Positions 50,294 through 62,247 of a stretch of DNA of 64,000 bases are shown one piece after another. How positions within the stretch are numbered: the stretch's first letter is position 1; the number at the start of each line of letters is the position of its first letter. The notes beneath the pieces were generated by a model. That model saw only the letters and a list, made by a program, of their open reading frames with translations, was not told the DNA's origin and ran no database searches. A program made the translations under genes and the position numbers. This DNA comes from Parapristionchus giblindavisi (Eukaryota; Nematoda; Chromadorea; Rhabditida; Diplogasteridae): NCBI GenBank assembly GCA_943737045.1, contig CALSFV010000097.1:62001-126000 (forward strand), in the 5' to 3' direction.

Positions 50294-50511
50294 TCATTCA
50301 GTAATTCTCCGGTTCTTACTACCAGTTGTATCTTCAATATCTTTGTTCAACTACAGTAATCACAAATAATTACAACCATTTATTATTAACCGCTTTGTAA
50401 GTATCAACAACTACAATGCGAACATGGACGGAGTCATAACCAAGGTAAAGTGACAAAAGAGAGAAATAGGAGTGTATGTTGATGGATAAATCAATAACAG
50501 TTAAGGCTACA
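50294..50511 (-). CDS. Two possible exons downstream of transketolase
   Basis: On the minus strand, after TTACTGTAG, an open stretch reads ALTVIDLSINIHSYFSLL, then LGYDSVHVRIVVVDTYKA. It splices with standard signals (GTTAATAA to TTACTGTAG) to LNKDIEDTTGSKNRRITE and a TGA at 50294-50296. No start codon is present, so these could be alternative 3' exons of transketolase, remnants of another gene, or chance open frames in the 3' UTR. Confidence 0.25.
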
Positions 50512-50546
50512 GTAATCTCAGATTGTATAATCAATCTAATATCCGT

Positions 50547-53500
50547 TTAGAAGTTCTTGACCGCAGTTACGATATGACGGGCAGAGATACCGAAGAGATC
50601 AACGAGAACATCAGGGGGTCCAGAACGGGGAACCTGAATTATTGATTGATACCGTATACCACCAATAGATGAAAAATCAGTCTACCGTACCTCACGGACA
50701 CAGAGGGAATGAACACGAACTCCTCCAGCGACAGAAAGAGCAGCAGATACCTGAATGAATCAATCAATAATCAAATAATCAGTAATCAATTATTCTTACA
50801 GTCTCTCCAATTCCTCCAGCCGGATAATGGTCCTCAACTGTCACGACCTTTCCTCCAACTCTGTAAATAATGAATATATTGATAATCAATCAATAAGTTC
50901 TATCGTACCTCTGGGCGTGCTTCTGGATGAGATCAACATCAAGGGGCTTGATGGTGAAGGGATCGATAACAGCAGCATGAATGCCCTCCTACAATCAAAC
51001 AATCGATAATCATATCGATCTACCGTAATCCTTCAAACCTTGGCAAGAGTATCAGCAGCAGAGAGACACTCATACAAAGTGACTCCAGCTCCAATGAGAA
51101 GAACCGAGTCCTTGTCTGATTCACGAAGAACCTCAAAGATCAAAGATCATCTAGAGATTATCGATTGATTCATTCATACCTTGCCCTTTCCAACAACGAA
51201 AGGCTCATCATTCGTGTAGAGAACGGGACCAGCGGGTCTTCCAGTACGGATGAATACGATTCCTAAACTCATTATCATAACGGTTACTGTAATGGGCAAA
51301 ACAATCGATACCAGGAAGGTTAGCAGCAAGCTCAGTTGCTCTCTCAGCGGATACGGCATCAGTAGGATAGAATACGGTAGATCCGGGAAGAGCACGGAAC
51401 ATACCAAGGTCCTGCAACGATCAGATTAGGTATACAATCTAACCAATCGATAAATCGATACAGTATACCTCAAGGGCCATCTGTGAAGGTCCATCCTCTC
51501 CAATCGATACTCCAACATGAGAACCGGCACACTTGAGATTGGCGAATGAGACGGCAGCCATACGAAGCTGAAGAATATCGATTGATTAGAATAAGTAGTT
51601 ACAGTATACCTGATCAGCAGCTCTAGTGAAGAAAGCAGCAAAAGTAGAGGTGAATGGTACGACACGGTTACGGCATTGAGTACCAACTGCTACTCCTACC
51701 TCAATTCAATTAATCAATAAAATCATCCATAAATAGATAAATCAATAATCTCATACCAGATTCTGTTCAGCAATGAAGCATTCAATGTACTGTTCAGGCT
51801 TAACCTTGAGGAGTTTCTCAGAGAACGTCGAGTTCTTGGTATCTCCATCAAGACCAATTACCTATAATTGAAGGAGATCAATATTGTAATCCCATCAATC
51901 AATAAATCAATAAATCACTTACTCTGGCGTTGGCCTGTCCAAGCTTGGCAAGAGCAGTTCCGTATGCAGCACGAGTGGCAACCTTCAATCAATATATCTA
52001 TAAACTTTGTTCCTTCAGAATGCACATCTTTAAATATGGTATAGTAAATATGAAATGTAATGATCATGTTATCGGAAGAAGCGATCTAATAGCTTAAAGA
52101 TGTAAGTCTATCTTAATAGCTTAAGGACTAACAACAAGACCAAGTATGTACCTTATCTCCAATTTTGTACTCAGGAGGAGAGATCATCTTGATATTGGAT
52201 AGATTAACAACGGGAGCATCATCAACGATGGGAAGGGGCTTCAGTTTTTCTCCATTGGGATTATGGATACGAGCCTTGATGGCAGCGATCTGAAACAAAT
52301 CAATATCGACTATTGATCTTTTATCTTTTCATCTCACCTTATCAGCAGGAACGGGCTTTCCATGCCAATTCTCTCCATCTTCAACACCTTCGATTCCCTT
52401 TCCCTTCAGAGTCTTAGCAATGATGGCAGTTGGTTGTCCCTTGTGGTTACGAGCAGTCTCATATGCGGCTCTGAACACCAAATCATCGTTCAAAAATATA
52501 TGTCTCAGAATATTGATTGATTCGATAAGAGTAGATCAGCATACCTGAGAGCATCAACATCATGTCCATCAACGACGATTGGATGGAATCCAAAAGCAGC
52601 GAAGCGAGCGGCGTATACCTGAACAATCAATCGATAATCCTCCCCGAATAGATCGATAAACTACAGTACCTCAGTCTTGTGTCCGAGAGCGGTAGCCTGA
52701 GATTGTCCAAGTCTGTTCACATCAACGATTGCTACGAGGTTATCGAGCTTGTAGGTTGAAGCGAAAGCTGAAAGAGAATACTTGATCTTTGATCTTTGCA
52801 ATCGATCAATCAATAAACGTACCAGCAGCTTCCCATACGGATCCCTCTGCACTCTCTCCGTCTCCGAGAAGACAGAAGACACGGTAGCTGGCCTACAATC
52901 AATCAATATGACAATCAATCGATAAATCTACCGTATACCTTATCGATGTACTTTCCGACGTAAGCCATACCAGCAGCACAACTGAGTCCTTGTCCGAGAG
53001 ATCCAGTGGCTACATCGATGAAGTTCAATCTCTACAAATCAATCAATCAATAATTGAAAATAATCGATAGTCACTTACAGGAGTGGGATGTCCCTCGATA
53101 TCAGAATTGACCTTACGAAGGGAAAGAATCTGATCACGTGATAGTAGACCAGCCTCATGCCATGCAGCATAGAGGATGGGACAAGCGTGACCCTATAATC
53201 AATACATTAGTATTATTATTAATATTTATCTTATCAGCAGAGTGTGTCAGGAACGGGGGGGGGGGGGGGGGACATTCTTGTAATTTATAATTCTTCCGTC
53301 TCTGATGTATAATTTTTCCCTATTCAAGAAAATTTACGAAATCGAACATGATTAAAAGGTGATCGATTATTGATTGATTGATTGATGATAATCAGTACAT
53401 CGTGTCAAGTACATCATATCTAATCAGATTGATATGATATCGTTCATATCAAATGGACTCTAGTACTATGTACACGTATAGAAAACATGTTTCCCATTTT

Positions 53501-53899
53501 CACTAATTTTGACTAATCAAATTGATTTGCACAACAACATTAACGAATACCGTATACCTTGGAGAGAACAAATCGATCAGCAGACTGATGTTTGGGATGT
53601 TCAACCGAGTATCTCATCTCTGAGAAGAATAGAGTGGCTAGAATCTCAGCAGCCGATGTTGATGAAGTAGGATGCCCACTGAAACATTATTGTTTTATCG
53701 ATTGATAATGATAATGGGTATTCAGAAGAACAATTTAAAATAAAACCGTACCAACCCCATTCAATCCAGACAGAACATTCCGGTAAGGATAGAAATATTG
53801 GTTATGGATTTACCTGTTGCTAGCACAAGTCATCTCAATGGCTGAGATACGCATGCGGTTAGCAGCATCTTCAATATCGGCACGAGAATACTTCGACAT
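50547..53899 (-). CDS. tkt-1: Transketolase
   Basis: A thiamine-diphosphate enzyme of the non-oxidative pentose phosphate pathway that moves two-carbon units between sugar phosphates. About 18 short-intron exons join in phase. It starts [20 protein letters not shown] and includes [32 protein letters not shown] and [20 protein letters not shown]. The ThDP site is [14 protein letters not shown] with the following N in [10 protein letters not shown]. The pyrimidine-binding domain has [27 protein letters not shown] and [11 protein letters not shown], and the C-terminal domain ends [14 protein letters not shown], stop 50547-50549. [17 protein letters not shown] spans an in-phase intron near 51253-51299. 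TTTTTAG lies one base before the ATG. One intron contains a 17-G run (53255-53271). The NADPH/ribose role complements its neighbour ALDH1L; any co-regulation is inference. Confidence 0.96.
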
Positions 53900-55484
53900 C
53901 CTAAAAATCAATCATACGTTTTCGAGCACCCACATTGTGGGTACGGGTCAGTTTATATATTGGTCGGCTTATAAAAAACGGGTCACTTTATCCCATATTT
54001 AGTCAAAATAAGCGAAAAATAAGCAATTTTACGGGCCAGTTAATAATCTCGTTAGTTTATCACAATTACGGGTCAGATTATAGTACTGCAAATGTGAGTT
54101 GAACAAAAATGTATGAAATCAATGGATGTAGGGCAAATATAATCAAACGTAATGCAGGGACTATGAAGAACTTTTAATCTTGATATTACGCGAACATGAA
54201 TGAAAATCAATGTGGTGTAAAAGAACGTGGGATACTGTGGCATACATGATAGAAATTATATAACAATGGCTGGATTTGAAAGTAAAGAAGGATTGACAAA
54301 TGGCAATAACATAATTTGAATAGAGAAAGAAATGGAGAGAACGGTAGAACGACAGAGCGAAGGACGATCAGATGTACTCGTTTGTTTATTGGGATGGTAT
54401 TTAGTAGTAGATAGTGAATAAGTAGGGAATGAGAACAACTAGACATACAAACTAGCAGTCATTCATGTAGTAGACACTAATGAAGAGATAAGAAGAGTAA
54501 AGAAGAGAGAAAGAAAGCAAAAGGGTCAATGAATCGAATGAGTGTCCATTCGTATCTATCTACGTAGTTCAATGTCAATGAAAGATTCACATTGATAACG
54601 GAAGAAGGCAATGCAAGCGAAGCAAAATGGAATCGATCGACTACTCTACTCTCTCGTCCTTTCACTTACTACTACTCTCTGCCATATTCCTATCCCCTAC
54701 TTCCCTCGTCTAACATTTAAAAAAGTACATCCACTTATTGTCATCGTCCTCAGTTGTTGACAGGGAACTTCACCCAGACAGAGTGGAAACAGCCAAATAA
54801 GAAATTCCCATAGAATATAAAACACACTTCGGACACAATCCTAGTGTGTGTGTGCTACATAGTCTATCTGACATAGAAAAGCAGAGAACGTGCAGAGTAG
54901 AAAAACGAGTAAATCGAACGGAAGCAATGGGAGCAAACGCAATTGCGAAGAAGAGTTCACGGCAATATATCATAACGATCTACAAAAGTAGGAGTATGCA
55001 ACTAAATTAACGTGTCTAGTTTTCTAGATCTGTGATAGATTCTAACTAAACTGTAGAAGTTCAAAAAAGTTTAAAAGATTTCAAACGTTATGAACGGATT
55101 CCCAATCCCTAGCCCCTCACTTGAGATGATTGTATGCAAAAGTAGATCAAAGCGAGGAAGGGGAGAGAATATTATGATAGAACTAACGCGCTCTACAACA
55201 AACCAAAAACTATCTTATATTTTGTAGTTTGTACAGACTGAATAATCATACCGTATCCTTGTTGACAGCCGTCTGTCGAGAACTATCATAAACTAACTTT
55301 ATATTTTTTTAAACTTTATTCGAGAAATAACTTTATTCGAGAGCAATTAAATAAACACTGACAACTTTATTATTTTATTAAGATACGTTATGACAACCTC
55401 AACAATTTAAATAATATGAGCAACTGAGAATGGGACCCATAGATGTACTGGTACACAAATAAATACAGTGAAAACATATTAGGA
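53900..55484. other. Intergenic region, nothing recognised
   Basis: About 1.6 kb between transketolase and the secreted-protein gene. Minus-strand ORFs at 54207-54446, 54477-54665 and 54770-54973 have no domain features and are best taken as chance. A repeated word, GGGTCA(G/C)TTTAT, occurs near 53945 and 53990, and a related word lies near 54061. Confidence 0.5.
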
Positions 55485-58400
55485 CTAACAAGCATCAACA
55501 TCTTCTGGATCTGTCAGAGAAAGTCTTTTGATCTGAAGAGTTCCTTGCGAGTTTTTCTTGAGTAATCGACCCAATAAGTATACCTGAAGAGTGTTCACAA
55601 TATTATACTAATCGAACCTAATGGATATATTGTGGAAGTAAATGACTTACTTTAGTATCACTTGGAAGTAATTCAACATAATCATCACCACCAGTCCCGT
55701 CAACACGAAAACAATTTTCTAATTCCTTTCCTGCACTATCGTTGCAAACGAATAGAGCAACATCTCCCTGTAGATAAACATAGATCAGTAGAACGACCAG
55801 GGCTACAGTATACTTACGAAGACCGAATAAATAAAGTGTAATCGAGATATAGTATTCAATTGGAATGGAGTAGACTCTAGAATGGCTATAGGTCGAGTTG
55901 CATTCAATTCTGCGATCAATATTCCATTTGTGACCTTGATATATCAATAAGATTACTGTATTAGATCAATAATTACAGTACCTCGAACTGTGCACTCTTC
56001 TCAAGTTGACTGTTATCGTATAGACAAGGATGTCCTCTTTTGAATGAACAACTCAATAATCTACACACATTACCATCTGGTCTTGTCAATGAATTTGGAC
56101 GAAAAGCTTTAGCTGAATACTGTCTTGGTACATTACAGATATCTCCCTACAATATCGATTGATGGCCATGATCTCTAGATAATCAATACTTACATTTACT
56201 TGTAGATCATCAATAATCACCATTCCTGGTGCATCGGAATCGGCCCTGAGGGCAATCTTGAATGGTCTCTCGACACGAGGAAGCTCTACCGTAACCGGAC
56301 CAGTATTGATTGGTTGACAATCAAGAAGATTCGATGAATTCTCTTCAACCAAACATATCTGGAATGGAAATCATTATTGTATTTGGTCTATGGTATTCTA
56401 TCTCCCTTTCATCTTATCTAATTGTAAGATCTGACTCGGTCTCTTCTCACAAGGGAACTCTGTGGTCTCGTTTTGGCCATATGAGAAGGCACTATCATGA
56501 CTAGAATACGTTTTCGATGGTGATTACGAATCTCTTTTTTAGGGCTGCCTAGACGACCTGAGTTTCAAGAAAATCGATATTGAAATTCCGAGGGTCAATT
56601 CGAAAATTTTCGGGGAGTAGTGCACGAACATTTCGTATGAGTTGGTGAACTCATCTATCAACCTTCGAAGACACGACCTGTGTGGTGTAGTGGATAAGGT
56701 GTCCGTGTTAACTTTTGACTGTCACTGGTTCGATCCCTCTTGCAGCACTTTTCTTTTGCTAATTTTCTTGATGTCAAGATGAAACATAAAAAAAATTTTT
56801 TTAAACATCAAACAAAACATTTTAAAAAAACATCAAGATCAAACATCATTCATTTTTCTTTTGATTATTTTGTTGTTAAAGTTCGCACACGCTCACACGT
56901 GAAGCCATTCTTACATCTTGGGCACACAATGAATGATCATTGATCTTGATGTTTTTGATGTTTGGTTTGATGTTTAAAAAAATTTTTTTTATGTTTCTTC
57001 TTGACATCAAGAAAATTAGCAAAAGAAAAGTGCTGCAAGAGGGATCGAACCAGTGACAGTCAAAAGTTAACACGGACACCTTATCCACTACACCACACAG
57101 GTCGTGTCTTCGAAGGTTTATAGATGAGTTCACCAACTCATACGAAATGTTTGTGCACTACTCCTCGAAAATTTTCGAATTGACCCTCGGAATTTCAATA
57201 TCGATTTTCTCGAAACTCAGGTCGTCTAGGCAGCCCTAAAAAGAGATTCTTAATCACCATCGAAAACGTATTCTAGTCATGACAGTGCCTTCTCATATGG
57301 CCAAAACGAGACCACAGAGTTCCCTTGTCAATGAAATAAATTAAATAGTAACTGTATACCCTCAATGTAGCTACTCCAGTAGTCCAAAGATGAAATGAGA
57401 GTGAGGCTGTATTCGATACACATAGAATCACCTAGATCAATCTTTATTATTGTCCAAATACTTTTAAAAAAACATCCGCATATAAATTAAAATATTGATT
57501 TGGAAAAAAGTAAATATTTAATACAGTACTTCTGACAAAAGTAGTGAAGAACCGGCTTGATCAAACTTTGCTACAGCGAATTCCTGAGCTGCAAAAGAGA
57601 GATAGCAGCGAGTGGTTTCGATCCACCGACCTCTGGGTTATGGGCCCAGCACGCTTCCACTGCGCCACGCTGCTGATAGATTGAGTGAGACATACCTGGC
57701 ATAAGGGTTTGTCCAGTGAGTGAATAGAACTTCTCATTGTCAAGAGGACCATTGCCTATCGTCCAGGCTATGGGAGTCTCTTCTTCGTCTCCATCCTCGA
57801 TCTTGAATTAAATAATTAATTAGGTTTAATAATAAAATTGTAATTACCTGAGTGGCAACATTTCCCCATGAACAATCAGCCGCTCTCTTAGAGAAATCAC
57901 ACCACATATCCTATAATGAATAAAAACTATAAAATTAAAATATTACAGTATTGATCTATTGTGTAATGATTATTGATTTACCTTAGCAGAGCTGACATGT
58001 TTTCCAAGTAAAACACTCAACATCGGAGTTGTGACAAAGGTCGGTCCAAGATCAACTGCGGATACTGCCTTAATATTAATAAATTAGTTGAATTTAAAAA
58101 AAAACTGAAAACCTCGTGGCATAAGGTAGACTGATATGAAATATCATCAACCACAATAGCATTATCAACGTTGGAGTTGAGCGAAACGACTCTAATCGCA
58201 ATCTGAAAGATGAGATAGAGATCAAAGTTCAAAGATAAAAAATCAAAGATCAAAGATCAATCAACTAACATAGAATCGTTTAGTAGCTTTTTTGAATGAT
58301 ACAGATACGGGGGCAGGTGATACTCCAGATGGGGAACGATGACATTCAATCACAGTATCAGTATCCATTGAGAGGGCACACACTTCTAGTTTCACCTCTT

Positions 58401-61363
58401 TCGTTCCCCAATATCTGTAATAAATCAATACAATATTTCTACATAATCATTTCAAAATTTTATGCAGATTTTATTATCTGCATTGCATTTACATCGAGAA
58501 AGAAGGAAGGATTGATTTACTGAAAGGGCGTAAAGTTCCTTTTGTGGGCGCGCCCTTTCCAGATCTTTCTGCTATATCTCAATAAAAAAACGTTTTTGGC
58601 AGCAAAATGTAAAAGAATATGCACATTTTTTTTCAAAAACGTAGACTATTCAAACCTGTATGTGAACTCATTTCCAGTTGATGCTTCACATTCAATTGCA
58701 TCCGATCTCAAAATATCATAAGGAGTGGGAGAATCCTGTCATTGATCTTTGATCTTTGATCTTTTATCTTTATTATTCTCAAACCTGTTCAATGTACAAT
58801 ACAGAATAGGCTCCTTTAGGTGCAATCTTCGTTCCTGTCACTTGCATTACAAAGTCATCCGATAGTGGAACGGTTGATCTACGCCACATCTATAAGGAGG
58901 ATACTGTAAGTGGATACTGTAACCAATCAATAAAATTATCAAGTAATATTGTAATCGATCAAGAGAATGCCTCAGATTATGTGTTCTGTATATGTTATTT
59001 GTACTTTGTTTCTTTATTCTTCAATCTCGGCATGAAAATGGAAACATGAAATGACCCGACTAGTCCACTCTCAATACTAATTGTCCACAAGTGAGACACC
59101 TTACCAGACACTTATTTCCCATCTCTCCTTCTGCCTCTGCCTCTCTATATCCATCTCTCCCTCTCCCTCTGCCTCTCCATTTCCTCTGACTCCTTCTCTC
59201 TCTACCTCTCCACTTTCTTACCTCTCATCTCTCACAATGGCAAGTCTATATTTTCATTCATCACCCGTCAGTAACGGTTACGAGGAGACGATGAGTAACC
59301 AGTCTATGTGATGGATATGGAGTAGACATTACAATAGACTAAAACGGCATATTGACAGGTAGAGAGGAAGAGGTAGAGAGAGAGGCAGAGGTAGAGGTAG
59401 AGAGGGAGAGTTATAGAATGAGAGGTAGAGAAAGTCGAATATAGTCTAAAATACTCACAGGTGAAGCCTTTCCTCCTGATCTCCATCTACATGAGAGATC
59501 AAAATGAACACAAAGTAGATCTGTTGCCTGAATCAGTAAATAAATAATGAGGATTACTGTAGTTGACAGTACCTTATGAATGAATTCTCCATGTGCAGAG
59601 GTTACGAGAGGTTTAGATTCGAAGTTCTTTCCAAGATCAACTGAATCAATCAATAATTGATGATAGAAAATGAGTAGATGATACTCACTTGATACTTTGC
59701 ATAGAGTGGCAGAATAGAGAATGCTATCAAGAATAATGAAGGAGCCTTGAGTATTTGAGATATCGTAAGCCCTGAAAAGATCAAAGATCAACAATGATAA
59801 AGAGTTAGAAAAGAAGAAGATAATGGTAGATCAAAATAAAGAACAAAGATCAATCTAACCGGAATCCAATATGGAATGGTGTTTCTCTTTCCGGAATCTC
59901 CGCATGACAGTTAGTATTAAGAGGCACAGTACCTATGAATGGAATGATTATTGATTAGAAAAGATAGATCAAGACTAACCACAATCAACATATGGTTTAT
60001 CAGGAAGAAGTTTACGATATGGTTTCCCTTTCGTCTTTGGTTTTACAGTCTCAAGAAGAACCACTTCGATACGAGCATTGTTATAAGCCCAATATCTATA
60101 AAGATCAAAGATCAATCAGGCGGAAATGAATATGACAAATCAAAAAAATCATAATTTACGATAACGAACGTGAAAGTCAAATTTCCTGGTGAAGTTTGAC
60201 ATGGAATGGAAGTTGAATAGATGAGTGCATGTTGTTCATCTCTTGTACGATCACCAACAAGAATCATTCGATCACCTAATCAATAATCTATTAATCAATA
60301 AGTAGATCATTGACTTACCAACATCAATCTTACTGGGTCCAGGATGGACTTGAAGGGTTGGCCATTCTGTGTAATCTTCTTTCTCGAACAAATGAAAGTC
60401 ACGAGAATCTAAGCCTTCCGAAGCACCTGAATCAATTAGTTGATCATCAAAAACAAAGATCAAAGATCAAAGATCAACCTGCATTCTTCCATTTGCATTT
60501 AGAGAAGTCAGTAAAGTTACAATTAATATCATAATCGTGTCTTATATGCTTCCCCTCAGTGAAACCTTCAATAATACGAATATTCGTAGTAGAGAACAAA
60601 AAGAAATATAAAAATTGTCTTTTGTGTTTGTTTATAAGTATCATACGCATGAAGTTTTTTTGTGAGTCACATTTTTTTTAAATCGAAAAGATTAATAAGT
60701 GAATATGTGGTTCTATGATCGCGTAAATTTTTGATCTAGATAGGGAGGATCCATCCCTATCAAATGTTGCCTTTACGACAGTCGACAAGTTCGTTTCACT
60801 CTTCAAGATCTCATAAAAGACGTATGAGAGATAACATACGGAGGAGATTGAATGGATTGAGATAGAAAGATTAATCATAGACGGGATAAGAATTGTAGAC
60901 AGGAAACATATACAAACAAAGGAAAGATCAGAACAATGATTCATTTGTGCGAAGGCTGTGAAAAGAAAAGAAAATCAGAGAACTCTCCTCATTTTACACA
61001 CTCTCTATCGGCTTTTTTCGTAGTTCTCAAGATTATATTAATGAATATTGAAAGAGTCTACCATGTTTATCTAATCCATGAGGTTTCCATTCTATTCCTA
61101 AATGTTCACGTAATCTATCTCGTTCTGCCTCAAAACCCGGCATACATCCTTCACCTAAAAGGATTACTGTTGATAAGATGATGATCAACTCAATCGATTG
61201 ATCCCTTTGATCTGTCTTGGACTCAGGCTAAGATTAGCAAATGGATGAACCATCACAAGTGGATCGAAGATTACGATTGCACACATTATGACATGATAAT
61301 GTAAGTAAATGAGTACTTACTGTATGGTGTGAAAAGTGATAAGATTAGTAGATGTAGTAACAT
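55485..61363 (-). CDS. Secreted protein with tandem MAM-like domains
   Basis: A likely extracellular protein. The start MLLHLLILSLFTPY is a signal peptide ending in an in-phase junction to SEGCMPGFEAERDRLREHLG. About 20 exons then encode three similar ~160-residue units. Unit 1 starts CNFTDFSKCKWKNA and unit 3 starts CDFSKRAADCSWGNV. Unit 2 starts LLCVHFDLSCRWRSG and contains YWGTKEVKLEVCALS. Each unit has a W-containing opening, a PC.TSPGNLTF- or ECEASTGNEFTY-like strand, a YWAYNNARIEVVLLE-like strand and a ...IDD(L/I)... strand followed by Cys, matching the MAM fold pattern. A shorter fourth segment ends RLSLTDPEDVDAC with TAG at 55485-55487. The MAM label is from pattern alone; ligand and role are unknown. 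Introns hold an initiator tRNA gene and a tRNA-module fold-back. Confidence 0.75.
56450..57327. mobile_element. Fold-back element with tRNA-like module, TCA target site
   Basis: It begins CAAGGGAACTCTGTGG and ends with the complement (CCACAGAGTTCCCTTG), flanked by TCA on both sides. Arms of roughly 400 bases pair closely around an AT-rich centre. Each arm has a tRNA-like unit (56674-56747; 57031-57107 inverted) with A box TGGTGTAGTGGATAAGG and B box GGTTCGATCCC. Same family as 33420-34180. It is inserted in an intron of the secreted-protein gene. Confidence 0.9.
57603..57674 (-). tRNA. Initiator tRNA-Met (CAT)
   Basis: The 72-base minus-strand sequence opens AGCAGCGTGGCGCAGTGG and ends CTCGCTGCTA. 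The anticodon arm is CTGGG-CCCATAA-CCCAG with anticodon CAT, and the T arm is GTGGATCGAAACCAC. The acceptor stem AGCAGCG pairs with CGCTGCT and A73 follows. The A1:U72 pair, ATCGAAA in the T loop and GGG/CCC anticodon stem pairs mark the eukaryotic initiator form. CCA is not encoded. It lies wholly inside a 107-base intron (57589-57695) of the secreted MAM-like gene, same strand. Confidence 0.97.
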
Positions 61364-61439
61364 AAGGGAATAAGGAAACGAATATGGAAAGAGGATGAAT
61401 AAGTAGGAGGAGTAGAGATGAAGCGACCGGTAGAGTAGA

Positions 61440-61530
61440 GAGAGGTCGATTGAGATGTAAAAGTAGAGAGATCCAAGAGGGAGAGGGAGAGATCCAAGAG
61501 GGAGAGGGAGATCCGAGAGGTAGAGGAATG
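61440..61530. repeat. Purine satellite with AGATCC linker
   Basis: AGAGAGATCCAAGAGGGAGA repeats with GAGGGAGAGGGAGATCCGAG about 80-165 bases upstream of the secreted-protein gene start. The same linker-plus-hexamer pattern is found at 13-15 kb. Confidence 0.65.
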
Positions 61531-61539
61531 AGTCAAAAA

Positions 61540-62247
61540 GGGAAGTGCTTATGCCATATACTTACCATAAACAATCTAGGCATTCACTAATTTCATTAAT
61601 TGACCTTGAAGGGAGATATACTAATCGTACTCATTAATGACGTTCCTATAGAATGTTTCGGAACGATTGTTTTTATTAGTGATGAGTACTATCCTTTGAC
61701 TCTCAAACGATATGACTACTTTGTCCTCACCTTTCTCTTTCTTTTCTCTTATTCGAGGTCGAATGGCAACTTATCCCCCTTTATATCTATTACGATGAGT
61801 CAAGGAATAAAGGACAACTTGACGAATTCACCTTACCCCAACTTACACTTATCTATATTCCATCAGGATAGTAGGGATATAGTAAAATACGAGACTTAGT
61901 AAATATTGTATATTTTCTACATCTAATGTTGGTTGCACACCTTCATTTAGTGAACGACCTACAGTAATCTAGAACTTTTCCTGGAAAAGCAATAATCAAA
62001 TAATAATTCATATAAATCGAAGAAGGATATAACATATGACATCTGAAATAATGTAAAGAATATTTATCAAAGCTGAGTAGTGAAATTTAATTTTATTATT
62101 TTAAAATTTCGGCTTTTAAAAAATCAGTTTATGATAGTTTTCGAGAGCACGACTTTTGTAGCCTTTTTCACGGTTTTCTCGTTCCTCCGGTCGTCATGCT
62201 TTTGTTTCGAATCAACAATTGTGAACCTCTAACCGTTTACTACGAAG
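61540..62247. other. Divergent intergenic region, nothing recognised
   Basis: Spacer between the divergently transcribed secreted-protein gene and the La-like gene. The 99-codon ORF at 61600-61899 has no family features. Promoters for both genes are expected here by position. Confidence 0.45.

Noticed and set aside
51174..51417. Alternative frames across the transketolase exon at 51.2-51.4 kb
   Set aside because: Reading straight through includes a 47-base intron; splicing it out restores the conserved [10 protein letters not shown] segment.
54207..54973. Candidate minus-strand small genes upstream of transketolase
   Set aside because: The frames lack domains, signal peptides that fit, or splice partners, and length is within chance for AT-rich DNA.
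61600..61899. 99-codon plus-strand ORF between the secreted-protein and La-like genes
   Set aside because: No homology recognised and no splice or start context; probably chance in the intergenic region.
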